Assembly (NCBI RefSeq): GCF_015476115.1
Contig: NZ_CP064295.1
Location: forward strand, 1,482,001 to 1,546,000
Direction: 5' to 3'
From: Aegicerativicinus sediminis
Lineage (GTDB): Bacteria; Bacteroidota; Bacteroidia; Flavobacteriales; Flavobacteriaceae
DNA: 64,000 nt
Positions 1 through 8,463 of this stretch are shown here, in pieces. The notes below the pieces were generated by a model. The model worked only from the letters and a program-made list of their open reading frames with translations, did no database searches and had not been told where the DNA came from. A program made the translations under genes and the position numbers. Position 1 is the first letter of the stretch, and each line of letters starts with the position of its first letter.

Positions 1-382
1 TAGAGACGTATACAATTTCTTCCTTTACCCGTACTACTGGTTTGTATACAATAGTAGCTTTCTCAGTTTCGAGGAGAACCTCATCATTCATTACTGTAAC
101 AGGAATCACTTTAATTTCGAAATCTTTTTCCAATTCAAATTGGTACTTTCCTTTAGGTAAGGATGCCAAATCGAAATTCTTGACATATCTTCCTGTTTGG
201 GTAATTTCTTCCTTATAAAGGATTTCTCCAAGGTCTGAAACCAAGGTAAGGGTCTGGCCATCTTTTACGTTTTCTAAAACGATCATGGCGCGCTTGTTAA
301 TGTCTGCAGCAGCATAACTTTCTGTTAAAGTTGACGCTGATAATAAACAGAACATTAGAACGGTGTTGAGTACTTTTTTCAT
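1..382 (-). CDS. Small secreted protein of a flavobacterial family, 3' end off the window
   Basis: The reading frame opens with ATG at 382 and stays open to base 1, so about 127 residues are visible and the C-terminus is missing. Residues 1-22 form a signal peptide (MKK, a hydrophobic run, then AESYAAA-like small residues). The mature part is rich in beta-type sequence, with phrases such as LENVKDGQTLTLVSDLG and SLPKGKYQFELEKD, typical of small exported proteins that are repeated in flavobacterial genomes and have no known function. The gene at 705-911 is a shorter paralog: both begin MK-x-x-LNT and share an upstream element. Location outside the cytoplasm is inferred from the signal peptide only. 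Confidence 0.7.
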   Translation of the reverse strand, partial: MKKVLNTVLMFCLLSASTLTESYAAADINKRAMIVLENVKDGQTLTLVSDLGEILYKEEITQTGRYVKNFDLASLPKGKYQFELEKDFEIKVIPVTVMNDEVLLETEKATIVYKPVVRVKEEIVYVS

Positions 383-408
383 AATAGGTTTTTTAACGTT
401 CGTTGGTA

Positions 409-416
409 CAAATGTA
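409..416 (-). promoter_or_regulatory. -7 box TACATTTG of the secreted-protein gene
   Basis: Read on the minus strand this is TACATTTG, a perfect match to the Bacteroidota consensus TAnnTTTG, 26 bases upstream of the ATG at 382. I see no clear -33 TTG at the expected spacing. The rest of the 383-704 gap holds only the terminator at 627-657 and AT-rich sequence. Confidence 0.55.
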
Positions 417-626
417 TGATGGAATTCTATCTTTGGAAATACCGATTTTGGCATATTTATATTCTAAATTAACAACTAAAAGATGTCAGGTTAATACAAT
501 GGGGTAAAAAAGTATATATTTATGTTAATTGGATATAGTGTAATTCGTACACTTAACAGTTTCAGTTTATTATGAATTTATCTAGATATTGAAAGATCTG
601 AGCCTAATTCAATTCCTGGGTATTTT

Positions 627-657
627 GAAAAAAAAAGTGAGCCCGGGGAGGGCTCAC
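627..657 (-). terminator. Rho-independent terminator of the 705-911 gene
   Basis: GTGAGCCC (637-644), loop GGGGA, GGGCTCAC (650-657) form a perfect 8-bp stem. On the minus strand it is followed by an uninterrupted run of T (the A run at 628-636). It lies just downstream of the minus-strand gene ending at 705. Confidence 0.85.
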
Positions 658-704
658 AATTTTTCACTAACTAACTAGGCTTAATCCGTGTCAAAGATTA
701 AATT

Positions 705-911
705 TTAATATTTTTTATATCCATTAGAGGGAACTAATTGATAATTTCCTTTTTCATTATTCTGTGAAATCACCACATTTAAATTACCATTAGAGATCTG
801 TTCGGTTAAACTCTTTCCAACTTTATTATAACCTAAACTTAAGGAGTATGCGTTTAGACTTAAAGTGAATATTAAACTGAATATGACAATGGTATTAAGG
901 GCGTTTTTCAC
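705..911 (-). CDS. Short secreted protein, truncated paralog of the gene at 1-382
   Basis: A 68-residue protein read from a GTG at 911; no ATG fits better. It starts MKNALNTIVIFSLIF, a signal peptide ending near residue 23, and leaves a mature peptide of only about 45 residues. The N-terminus parallels that of the gene at 1-382, and the region upstream of both genes holds the related string TTTTGGCA..TTT.TAT.CTAAATTAACA. It is either a degenerate duplicate or a genuine very small exported protein. Its own promoter and a strong terminator argue that it is expressed. Function unknown. Confidence 0.6.
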   Translation of the reverse strand: MKNALNTIVIFSLIFTLSLNAYSLSLGYNKVGKSLTEQISNGNLNVVISQNNEKGNYQLVPSNGYKKY

Positions 912-932
912 AATCGTTTAAAATTGATAATA

Positions 933-940
933 CAAATTTA
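933..940 (-). promoter_or_regulatory. -7 box TAAATTTG of the short secreted-protein gene
   Basis: The minus strand reads TAAATTTG, a match to TAnnTTTG, 21 bases upstream of the GTG start. The sequence further upstream resembles that in front of the paralog at 1-382. Confidence 0.5.
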
Positions 941-1082
941 CGGACAACACAATCGGTTTGAATTGTCTATTTTGGCAATTTTGTATACTAAATTAACATA
1001 AGTTTGGCTATCTATGAGTCATTGGAGATAATATTGAATAGTTTTAGGTTAATTGGTTATATATGGTCTGATATCGATTGCA

Positions 1083-1090
1083 TATCTTTG
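1083..1090 (+). promoter_or_regulatory. -7 box TATCTTTG of the AraC-family gene
   Basis: Perfect TAnnTTTG match 19 bases before the ATG at 1110. No TTG at the standard spacing, which may mean the promoter depends on an activator. Confidence 0.5.
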
Positions 1091-1109
1091 CATATATTGT
1101 TAGAAACCA

Positions 1110-1982
1110 ATGAAGAAGAAACCTACTTTCGAAAAGATTAGCCCTGATTTTGGAAGTTCATTGCTTGTAAAACAACACACCTTACAGGCTCAAAATCAAC
1201 GGGCCTTTTGGCACTTCCATCCAGAAATAGAATTAGTTTACGTAAATAAAGGTCAGGGTAAAAGGCACATCGGTAACCACCTTTCTTATTTCAATAATAG
1301 CATGTTGGTTTTGATAGGATCTAACCTGCCACATAATGGTTTTGCAGATCGACTTACTACTAGTGGTAGTGAGACCATTGTGCAGTTCCTTCCAGATTTT
1401 CTTGGTGACAAGTTTATGGATATGCCAGAAATGAAGGAAATAGAAAATTTGTTTCAAAAAGCTAAAAAAGGAATTCTGTATCAGCCTGAAACAAAAAAGA
1501 TCGTTGGGCCTAAAATTGAAGCTCTTATTGAAATGGAAGGACTTCCGAGAATTTATAGTCTTTTAGAGATTTTGCATATTATGTCTGAGGCGAAAGACTA
1601 TACTTTATTAAATGTAGATGGCTTTGCATTTGAAACTGCTCCACAGGATAGCAATAAGATTGATAAAGTGTTTAATTACGTAAACAAGAATTTTAAAGAG
1701 CCTATTAGTCTAGAGGAAATTTCTGATGTTGTAAGTATGACTGTTCCTGCATTTTGCCGCTATTTTAAAAAGGCTACCGGAAAAACTTTTACTAAGCTGG
1801 TAAATGAATATAGAGTGGTACACGCAACCAAGTTACTTTCAGAAAGTAATATGAGCATCACCGATATTTGTTATGAGTGCGGATTTAATAACTTCTCACA
1901 CTTCAACAATACTTTTAATGAGTTTACAGGTAAAAGTGCTTCAGAATATAGAAACCAAATAAAATTAATCTTACAGCAGTAG
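1110..1982 (+). CDS. AraC-family transcriptional regulator
   Basis: A 290-residue regulator. Residues about 20-90 look like a cupin-type sensing domain: WHFHPEIELVYVNKGQG is the usual H-x-H...E start of the AraC cupin fold. Residues about 185-285 form the double helix-turn-helix AraC DNA-binding domain (ISLEEISDVVSMTVPAFCRYF, then SITDICYECGFNNFSHFNNTF). This arrangement is common in regulators of sugar or surface functions, but the ligand cannot be read from the sequence. It stands alone, converging on the HD hydrolase gene one base away, so a local target is not obvious. Confidence 0.9.
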   Translation: MKKKPTFEKISPDFGSSLLVKQHTLQAQNQRAFWHFHPEIELVYVNKGQGKRHIGNHLSYFNNSMLVLIGSNLPHNGFADRLTTSGSETIVQFLPDFLGDKFMDMPEMKEIENLFQKAKKGILYQPETKKIVGPKIEALIEMEGLPRIYSLLEILHIMSEAKDYTLLNVDGFAFETAPQDSNKIDKVFNYVNKNFKEPISLEEISDVVSMTVPAFCRYFKKATGKTFTKLVNEYRVVHATKLLSESNMSITDICYECGFNNFSHFNNTFNEFTGKSASEYRNQIKLILQQ

Positions 1983-1983
1983 G

Positions 1984-2652
1984 TTAATCCTCTGCATTCC
2001 ATTCTTTATAAAACTGATTCAGGTAAGTCTCCATAAATTCGTGCCTTTTTTGTGCGATTCGTCTTGCTGTATCGGTATGCATACCATCCTTTAATAGTAA
2101 CAGCTTTTCATAGAAATGATTAATGGTTGGTGCCTTGGAACTTTTGTAGACTTCTCCCGAAGTATAATCAACGGGTGGAATTTCAGGGTCGTAAAATGGT
2201 CGCATCTTATGCCCTCCATAACTAAAAGCACGTGCTATGCCAATAGCACCAATTGCATCAAGTCTGTCCGCATCTTGCACAATATGTAGTTCCTTTGATA
2301 CAAATGCAGTTTCTCCGTCCAAACTCTTGCGGTAAGAACAGTTTTCTATAATACCTACAACGGTTTCTATTACCGCAGAGTCAACATTCTGTTCAAGTAA
2401 AAATTTACTGGCTATTTTTGGACCAATAGATTCGTCCCCATTATGAAATTTGCTGTCTGCTATATCATGTAACAGTGACGCCAATGCCACCACAAATACA
2501 TTGACATTTTCCTCCTTGGCAATTTCAACCGCATTTTTGTATACCCTCAAGGTATGAAACCAATCATGTCCACCTTCTGCGTCGTTCAATCGCTCTTTAA
2601 CAAAGGATTTAGTGTTTTCTACAATCTGCGCTTCAGAATTGGTCATATTCAT
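1984..2652 (-). CDS. HD-domain metal-dependent phosphohydrolase
   Basis: A 222-residue cytoplasmic protein of the HD superfamily (YedJ-like). The metal ligands are visible: H33 in the H-x-x-x-H segment (HDWFH), the H62-D63 pair in SLLHDIAD, and a later Asp in QDADRLDA. Members hydrolyse phosphate mono- or diesters, often of nucleotides; the substrate here is unknown. The start codon directly abuts the stop of the acyltransferase at 2653, suggesting co-transcription. Confidence 0.85.
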   Translation of the reverse strand: MNMTNSEAQIVENTKSFVKERLNDAEGGHDWFHTLRVYKNAVEIAKEENVNVFVVALASLLHDIADSKFHNGDESIGPKIASKFLLEQNVDSAVIETVVGIIENCSYRKSLDGETAFVSKELHIVQDADRLDAIGAIGIARAFSYGGHKMRPFYDPEIPPVDYTSGEVYKSSKAPTINHFYEKLLLLKDGMHTDTARRIAQKRHEFMETYLNQFYKEWNAED

Positions 2653-3399
2653 TTATGTTTCTGGTTTGAAAACATCCTTGGTTACAATATTTTCTAATTC
2701 TTCAATAAACTTATCATTATCTGGAAAGTCACTATTCTTTAGAGGTTGATGGAATTTAAAAATCAAGTGATTTCCTATTCCCAATGGAAATTTACCATAC
2801 CTAAACATCTTCCAAGAATTGTTAATGGTTACTGGCAACACCATTGCGGACGGAATTTCGTTTAAAAGAATTAACAAACCTCTTTTTTGAAACGATTTAG
2901 GCTGACCAGTTTTGCTACGTGTGCCTTCTGGGAAAATAATAGCGGTGCGCTTCGTGCGTTCTATATATCCTGCGAAATTTTTAATGGCCATTAAAGATTG
3001 CTTTGGGTTTTTACGATCGATAAGAACCGATCCACCATGTTTCAAATTATAAGAAACGCTAGGTATGCCTTTCCCTAACTCTTTTTTACTGATAAACTTA
3101 GGGTGGTACTTGCGTAATTTCCACATCATTGGAGTAATGTCGTACATACTTTGATGGTTAGCCACTACAATTAAAGGCGTGCTTTTCGGAATATTTGGCA
3201 AATTATGAAAGGTGAAGCTTGTTCCAAGAAATTTTAAACAATGGAAGAGGCAAAACTGTAGGGCATCGACACTTTTCTTATGGGCTTGGTAACCGAATAG
3301 ATTAAAACAAATCCATTGAATTGGATGAAAAACAACTAAAATCAATCCAAAGAAAAGATAATATATAATGGTAAGTGGATAGGCGAAAAATTTCCTCAT
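2653..3399 (-). CDS. 1-acyl-sn-glycerol-3-phosphate acyltransferase (PlsC family)
   Basis: I take the start at the ATG at 3399 (MRKFFAYPLTII), giving 248 residues; an in-frame upstream extension to 3465 would precede the membrane segment with polar sequence and is less likely. Residues 10-32 form a membrane anchor. The catalytic block NHQSMYD (residues 81-87) matches the N-H-x4-D acyltransferase motif, and FPEGTRSKTG is the glycerophosphate-binding block. The enzyme acylates lysophosphatidic acid to phosphatidic acid in phospholipid synthesis. It is followed without a gap by the HD hydrolase. Confidence 0.9.
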   Translation of the reverse strand: MRKFFAYPLTIIYYLFFGLILVVFHPIQWICFNLFGYQAHKKSVDALQFCLFHCLKFLGTSFTFHNLPNIPKSTPLIVVANHQSMYDITPMMWKLRKYHPKFISKKELGKGIPSVSYNLKHGGSVLIDRKNPKQSLMAIKNFAGYIERTKRTAIIFPEGTRSKTGQPKSFQKRGLLILLNEIPSAMVLPVTINNSWKMFRYGKFPLGIGNHLIFKFHQPLKNSDFPDNDKFIEELENIVTKDVFKPET

Positions 3400-3464
3400 G
3401 ACACAATCACAAAACGTGAATCTCTGCTCGTTTTTTAGGTTGAAACAAAAGTAAGGATAAAACA

Positions 3465-3488
3465 AAAACCACGGAGAACCGTGGTTTT
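3465..3488 (-). terminator. Terminator of the bacilliredoxin gene
   Basis: A 10-bp perfect stem AAAACCACGG / CCGTGGTTTT with loop AGAA. On the minus strand it ends in a T run, 24 bases beyond the bacilliredoxin stop. Confidence 0.8.
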
Positions 3489-3511
3489 AAAGATTGCCTT
3501 AAGAATGCTTA

Positions 3512-3922
3512 TTAACAAAATTCGTTATAAGCGTCCATTAGGTTTTCAGCAATCAATTCTGCTGGTCGCCCTTCAATATGGTGTCTTTCTAGCATGTGTA
3601 CCAATTCGCCATCCTTAAAAAGTGCTATACTTGGAGAACTTGGTGGAAAGGGAACCATATGAGCCCTTGCGCGGTCGGTAGCCTCACGGTCTACACCTGC
3701 AAAAACGGTTACTAAATTGTCCGGACGCTTTGCATTTTGCAAGCTTAAACGGGTACCTGGTCTAGCGTTTGCTGCCGCACAGCCACAAACGGAATTTACC
3801 ATAACTAAGGTTGTTCCTTCCTTGGCCAAGGCATCTTCCACCTGCTCAACGGTATGTAGTTCGGTAAAGCCTACCCTAGTTAGGTCTTCACGCATTGGTT
3901 TAACTAATTCTGCTGGATACAT
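3512..3922 (-). CDS. Bacilliredoxin, BrxA/BrxB (YphP/YqiW) family
   Basis: A 136-residue thioredoxin-fold protein of the usual family length. The active site is the C-G-C motif (SVCGCAAANARPG, residues about 45-57), the signature of BrxA/BrxB. In Firmicutes these remove bacillithiol from oxidised protein thiols. In Bacteroidota the family is widespread, and the exact thiol partner here is an inference from family membership. Single-gene unit with its own terminator. Confidence 0.92.
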   Translation of the reverse strand: MYPAELVKPMREDLTRVGFTELHTVEQVEDALAKEGTTLVMVNSVCGCAAANARPGTRLSLQNAKRPDNLVTVFAGVDREATDRARAHMVPFPPSSPSIALFKDGELVHMLERHHIEGRPAELIAENLMDAYNEFC

Positions 3923-4006
3923 ATTTAGATGATTTTTTAATTAAAAAATAGATTGCAAAGATACCAATTGCGTAACAATATCCCGAAGCAATCTACTAAC
4001 AAATAG

Positions 4007-4014
4007 TATCTTTG
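4007..4014 (+). promoter_or_regulatory. -7 box TATCTTTG of the TerB-DnaJ gene
   Basis: TAnnTTTG match 26 bases before the ATG at 4041. Confidence 0.5.
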
Positions 4015-4040
4015 GTCTAATTTGAAATTAAAAACTTACA

Positions 4041-4826
4041 ATGAGTTATTCTAAGTGGATTGGTGCAACACTAGGCTGGTCTTTTGGCGGCCCAATCGGA
4101 GCAATTATTGGGCTCGCATTAGGTAGTCTAATTGATGCCGTTGCAGATGGTGGCGGATTTTTATTAGGGGAGGGTGAGCAAAAAAGAAACCAACATCGCA
4201 CCCATCAACAAACAAGGCAGCAACAAACATATGAACGACCCACTACACATTCTGGAGATTTTGAGGTTAGTTTACTAATACTTGCTTCTTTGGTAATAAA
4301 ATCAGACGGAGGACAGGATCAGCGCGAATTAGACTTTGTTAGAAATCAGTTCTTAAATCTTTATGGTAAGGAACGTGCTAACCATGCCTTCAAACTGTTT
4401 AAGGAAATACGCAAACAAGATATCAATACCCGTCAGGTATGTCTTCAAATTAAGATGATGATGGATCATCCATCGAGATTGCAGTTGCTTCATTTCTTAT
4501 TCGGAATTGCGAAAGCAGACGATTTTGTTTCAGAAGCTGAGGTAAGGCAAATTCATACAATTGCAGGTTATTTAGGAATTAGTAATCGCGATTTTGAAAG
4601 TATAAAAGCCATGTTTTTCAATAGCACAGAAAACGCTTATAAGATTTTAGAAATTGATAAAACTGCCTCAGTTGATGATATTAAGGCCGCTTACCGAAAA
4701 ATGGTTAAAAAATATCATCCAGATAGGGTTGCCCACTTAGGTAAAGAGCACCAAGATGGCGCCGAAGAAAAATTTAGGCAAGTCCAACAGGCCTATGAAC
4801 AACTTCAAAAAGAAAGGCGCTTTTAA
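4041..4826 (+). CDS. DjlA-like TerB/DnaJ-domain co-chaperone
   Basis: A 261-residue protein in three parts: a glycine-rich hydrophobic N-terminus (residues 5-35, [20 protein letters not shown]) that probably inserts in the membrane, a TerB-like helical domain (about 70-180), and a C-terminal J domain (about 195-258). The J domain keeps the H-P-D triad ([10 protein letters not shown]) needed to stimulate DnaK ATPase. This is the DjlA layout. Single gene with its own promoter. Confidence 0.88.
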   Translation: MSYSKWIGATLGWSFGGPIGAIIGLALGSLIDAVADGGGFLLGEGEQKRNQHRTHQQTRQQQTYERPTTHSGDFEVSLLILASLVIKSDGGQDQRELDFVRNQFLNLYGKERANHAFKLFKEIRKQDINTRQVCLQIKMMMDHPSRLQLLHFLFGIAKADDFVSEAEVRQIHTIAGYLGISNRDFESIKAMFFNSTENAYKILEIDKTASVDDIKAAYRKMVKKYHPDRVAHLGKEHQDGAEEKFRQVQQAYEQLQKERRF

Positions 4827-4873
4827 TTGAAATTCACTTATTAATATCCTTTAACGCCCTAAAATACTGAAAG

Positions 4874-4931
4874 TGTCATTTACCTGACATTTAAATGGCG
4901 TGACAAAAACAGTTAGCTTGATTTAGCTTTG
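4874..4931 (+). promoter_or_regulatory. TGTCA palindrome and promoter upstream of the CPBP-XRE operon
   Basis: TGTCA (4874-4878) and TGACA (4885-4889) form a 5-6-5 palindrome, and a further TGACA lies at 4901-4905. A TAGCTTTG -7 box (TAnnTTTG) follows at 4924-4931. The repeats sit where a repressor would block the promoter. The XRE protein encoded second in this operon is a candidate binder; that link is inference. Confidence 0.45.
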
Positions 4932-4963
4932 TGGTGATGGAAACCTAAATCCAGAACACACAA

Positions 4964-5659
4964 ATGATTGGAATTTTAGTGATAGTAACTCTCTCGTGGA
5001 TTCTTCTTTATGTTTTTGAAAAACAATCCATTTTTATTCTAGGGTTGCTTCCAAATAAGAAGAGATTTGGGCAATTTATTATAGGATTTTTGGCAACCGC
5101 CATGCTTTGTATCGGTGTACAAGTAATGGAGTCCTTCTTAAGCTCATCCCATTGGTTTATTAATGAAAACTTGACTGGGAGTTTAGTTTGGAAAATGTTT
5201 TACTGGGATTTAAAGTCTGTCCTTACCGAAGAGCTCGTTTTTCGTGGGGCTATTCTTTTTATTCTGATAAAGAAATTTGGGTCAAGCAGGGCGATAATAC
5301 TATCTGCCATTGCCTTTGGAATTTACCATTGGTTCACGTTCGGCATATTTGGGGAAATCATTCCTATGGTTTTAGTGTTTATAGGAACAGGACTAATGGG
5401 ATATGCCTGGGCTTTAGCCTTTGCGAAAACTGAATCTATGGCATTGTCGATTGGATTGCATTTAGGTTGGAATTTCACATTTAACTCGGTCTTTTCAAAT
5501 GGACCTTTTGGAAATGGAATATTACTATCGAAAGGAGGAGAAATAATTTCTGAATGGTTCACTTTAATCGGTTTCATTCTGGTTCCGATTTTAGTATTGC
5601 TGCTCGTAAAACATTGTGTACACAAAAGAAAAAGGAATTTATTACTTAATATAGCATAA
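4964..5659 (+). CDS. CPBP-family intramembrane metalloprotease
   Basis: A 231-residue polytopic membrane protein. The three CPBP/Abi motifs are present: EELVFRG (residues about 88-94), the F-x-x-x-H block GIYHWFTFG, and HLGWNFTFN near residue 165. Glu, Arg and His residues of this kind form the active site in Rce1-like proteases. Its stop is immediately followed by the ATG of the XRE regulator, so the two are one transcript. Substrate unknown; some relatives confer self-immunity to peptides. Confidence 0.88.
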   Translation: MIGILVIVTLSWILLYVFEKQSIFILGLLPNKKRFGQFIIGFLATAMLCIGVQVMESFLSSSHWFINENLTGSLVWKMFYWDLKSVLTEELVFRGAILFILIKKFGSSRAIILSAIAFGIYHWFTFGIFGEIIPMVLVFIGTGLMGYAWALAFAKTESMALSIGLHLGWNFTFNSVFSNGPFGNGILLSKGGEIISEWFTLIGFILVPILVLLLVKHCVHKRKRNLLLNIA

Positions 5660-6229
5660 ATGAAAAATCAAACTATAAGCGATAACCTTGTTTATCAAAG
5701 AAAATTAAAAGGCTATTCCCAGGAGGATTTGGCAGAAAAATCTTCTGTCGGGGTCAGAACCATTCAACGTATTGAAAAAGGAGATGTACAACCACACCTA
5801 CAAACTGTTAAATTGTTGGCGGTGGGTCTAGAGGTAAATGTTGATGATTTGTTGGTTATTGAAAACCCTAAGGAAGAAACCATTCAGCGTAAATGGATGC
5901 TATTGCTACACGCATCGCCATTTTTCGGTTTTATAATACCCTTTGCGAATATACTGTTTCCAATTTTTGTTTGGATTCATAAAGCAGAAGACAATAAGAT
6001 TTATGACCAGCACGGGCGGGCAGTCATTAATTTTCATTCCACTATTTTATTGCTTTTAATACTGTCCTTATTAGCGTTCTTCCCCTTTCCAGGAATGAAC
6101 TTTTTTGGCACAGCAGCTGTTGTTCTTTATGGAATAATTGTATCTATTTTAAACATTTTTAAAGCACTTGGATCTGGTCAATGTTATTACCCTCTTTCAA
6201 TTCCATTTTTAAAACCAAAAAGAGATTAA
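5660..6229 (+). CDS. XRE regulator with C-terminal DUF4870-like membrane domain
   Basis: A 189-residue fusion. Residues 8-62 form an XRE/Cro helix-turn-helix (YSQEDLAEKSSVGVRTIQRIE). Residues 80-185 hold the DUF4870 type of membrane segment (H-A-S-P-F-F-G, then two or three hydrophobic stretches) with the characteristic D-Q-x-G-R-A-V-x-N-F element. A membrane-bound repressor is implied: it may sense a membrane state and control its own operon through the TGTCA repeats upstream. It starts at the base after the protease stop codon. Confidence 0.85.
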   Translation: MKNQTISDNLVYQRKLKGYSQEDLAEKSSVGVRTIQRIEKGDVQPHLQTVKLLAVGLEVNVDDLLVIENPKEETIQRKWMLLLHASPFFGFIIPFANILFPIFVWIHKAEDNKIYDQHGRAVINFHSTILLLLILSLLAFFPFPGMNFFGTAAVVLYGIIVSILNIFKALGSGQCYYPLSIPFLKPKRD

Positions 6230-6262
6230 AGTTTAACTCTAGTATTTCGGGTAAGGCTTAAC

Positions 6263-7738
6263 TTAATTCAATAGAATTCCTCGGACACGTTTAGGTAGGT
6301 TGTTTTTCAGGTCGATTAAGTTACCATTGACTACAGTGTATTTAATACCCTCATCGGTTATTAATAAAAAAGTTGCAGGGGTGCCTATATGTAAATTAAA
6401 GTCAGGAATCTTAGCGGATTCCGAAACAAGGTTAAATGGGACATCAATATCTAAATTAGTTGCTGGCAGTTGCTTTAAACGGACATAGGTATAACCTTGT
6501 TTTAGCAATTCCATTAGGTTCAATTTTTTGAGTTCAGCTTGGTTGGCAACGATTTTTGGATAGACTTTTCCGTTAACCATTTTCATGCCTGAAGCATCTA
6601 ATGTATGATAACCATAGTAAGTAGATAAATCGCCTATCTCCATCACGCGGCCAATAGTGAAATAATTCGTTTTCTCTTTATTGTCAACTTCTAGTTTGTT
6701 AATGCCCAGATCTACTATATAGTCATTGCCTAGTAAGTTATAGGTTGCGCCTATTAATTTTAAATCGTAAAGTTTTCTGTCATTTTCAGGGATTTTTATG
6801 TAATCATTTACAGAAAGAGATTCATAATTTTTAGTTGCAATACTTTCCAAAGCGCTCAAAATAGCAACATAATTTAGTTTCCGTAGTTCTTTCTTTTCAG
6901 GATCGTTGAGGTTACCCCCAGATTCAATCAAAATTGTGCTAGTTCCCCATTTAGTGATATTATCCCCAAAAGCACGTGGCTCAAAATCGTCATTATAGCG
7001 ACCGACACTGCCAGGTATATAATTTTGAAGCACTTGATTGATATGAACGATTACCTTCATGGCGTTACCTCGCACGGTATTGATATCTTTTTCATAATTA
7101 TATGCTGGCGCTAAAAATGAAAGACTGGCAGGATTATCAGTTCTAACAGCATTGTAATAAGTGCTTTGGTCGTGCAAATTAAATCCAAATTCTGGGTTTA
7201 AGCTATCACGCACCCGTTTTAAGGTTTGCCCTTCAGGTGTTTGTTGTCTAACGGCATCCCTATTGATGTCTATTCCCAATAAATTCTGACGCACAAAATT
7301 CTCTGCCCCATCTGGGTTCAGCATTGGAATCATATAAATTGTTAGATTATCTAGAATTGCCTTTTTTTCAGACTCGTGTCCTTGGCTTTGAAAGAAATGT
7401 ATAATATCAAATAAAGCCCTTGTAGCAGTAGATTCGTCACCATGCATCTGGGACCAAAGGAGCACTTTTGTGTCTCCATTTCCAAATTTTATCAAATTGA
7501 TTGGTTTGCCACCTATGGATGCCCCAACTTGTTTAACGGTGTAATTTTTGTCATCTTTTAATTCTGAAATATGACCTCTAATATCATCATATTTGATGCG
7601 GCGTATGTCTAAACCCTCTACCTTATAGCTATCATAGGAAGTATATAAAGCTTCATCGAAATTCGATTTCTGTGCCATACAAGAGCTGGCACAAAGTATA
7701 ATCACTAACACATTTGTTAACGGAAATCTTAGGATCAT
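6263..7738 (-). CDS. M14-family zinc carboxypeptidase, exported
   Basis: A 491-residue protein with an N-terminal signal sequence (cleavage near residue 22). Zinc ligands of the M14 fold are visible: H and E in MHGDESTATRA (residues about 97-103) and H in FNLHDQ. The catalytic Glu is in TILIESGG. The C-terminal 200 residues are a beta-rich extension. M14 enzymes of this type trim peptides or peptidoglycan stems. The start overlaps the stop of the amidase at 7735 by four bases, so the two work as a pair, probably on cell-wall peptides. Confidence 0.85.
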   Translation of the reverse strand: MILRFPLTNVLVIILCASSCMAQKSNFDEALYTSYDSYKVEGLDIRRIKYDDIRGHISELKDDKNYTVKQVGASIGGKPINLIKFGNGDTKVLLWSQMHGDESTATRALFDIIHFFQSQGHESEKKAILDNLTIYMIPMLNPDGAENFVRQNLLGIDINRDAVRQQTPEGQTLKRVRDSLNPEFGFNLHDQSTYYNAVRTDNPASLSFLAPAYNYEKDINTVRGNAMKVIVHINQVLQNYIPGSVGRYNDDFEPRAFGDNITKWGTSTILIESGGNLNDPEKKELRKLNYVAILSALESIATKNYESLSVNDYIKIPENDRKLYDLKLIGATYNLLGNDYIVDLGINKLEVDNKEKTNYFTIGRVMEIGDLSTYYGYHTLDASGMKMVNGKVYPKIVANQAELKKLNLMELLKQGYTYVRLKQLPATNLDIDVPFNLVSESAKIPDFNLHIGTPATFLLITDEGIKYTVVNGNLIDLKNNLPKRVRGILLN

Positions 7739-8391
7739 TTGTTTGGGGGATTCGGTTTAAAATTTAAATCTTTTGTTCGTTTTCTTACTGCATTCATAAA
7801 GTCTTCACCAGGGTCTACCTTCACGGTCCTATAAGAATCATCTTTTTCTAACCAAAGGGGGTGGCCTACAAAATTGGTGTACTCATAATGACCAATAAGG
7901 TATTCAATTGGGTATTTCTTTGCTAAATAGCGAATCAATTCAACATTGGCCTTTAATTGAGACTTGGTAAGTGGCATTTTCTCACTACCAATATTTTCTA
8001 CCCCAATGGCAGCATGGTTAAGCCCTATAACATGCCTAGCCATTACATCTTCTGGCATCAACCTATAAACGGTACCATCCCTATCTATCATAAATTGGGA
8101 GGAAACATTAAGAGCACCTGCACTGCTGATGCCTTCACGACTGTTGGGCAAAGTTGCCCCTTCAAAAGCTTTAAAGGATTGTTCTAGGGTAGGAATGTCC
8201 GTCCAATGCAATACAATCATTCTAGGAGTAATCTTGGGAGAGTCTTGCTCCAAGCCATAGCGGTCCGATAAATATTCCAAAGTTAAATCTTGGCGTTGAT
8301 CATTAAAGTCAATGGGTCGATCAACTATATTAAATCGACTTTTACAAGAAAGCAGTGCAATTAGCAGTGCAGAAAGCAGGATATTTTTCAT
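7735..8391 (-). CDS. N-acetylmuramoyl-L-alanine amidase lipoprotein (Amidase_2)
   Basis: A 218-residue lipoprotein: signal peptide ending in the lipobox LLSC (C16). The Amidase_2 fold shows zinc ligands in IVLHWTD, in the H of GHPLW, and in the D of KVDPGEDF. It cuts the amide between MurNAc and L-Ala. The LHWTD...HVIGLNHAAIGVENIG spacing matches the AmiD/AmpD family. Forms an operon with the downstream carboxypeptidase; together they would strip and shorten muropeptides in the periplasm. Confidence 0.88.
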   Translation of the reverse strand: MKNILLSALLIALLSCKSRFNIVDRPIDFNDQRQDLTLEYLSDRYGLEQDSPKITPRMIVLHWTDIPTLEQSFKAFEGATLPNSREGISSAGALNVSSQFMIDRDGTVYRLMPEDVMARHVIGLNHAAIGVENIGSEKMPLTKSQLKANVELIRYLAKKYPIEYLIGHYEYTNFVGHPLWLEKDDSYRTVKVDPGEDFMNAVRKRTKDLNFKPNPPNK

Positions 8392-8463
8392 ACTAAATTT
8401 GAAGAATTAAAGGTAGCCAATATTTCCAATTGAAGCCTCTTCAAACAATATGAGTTTATTTTT

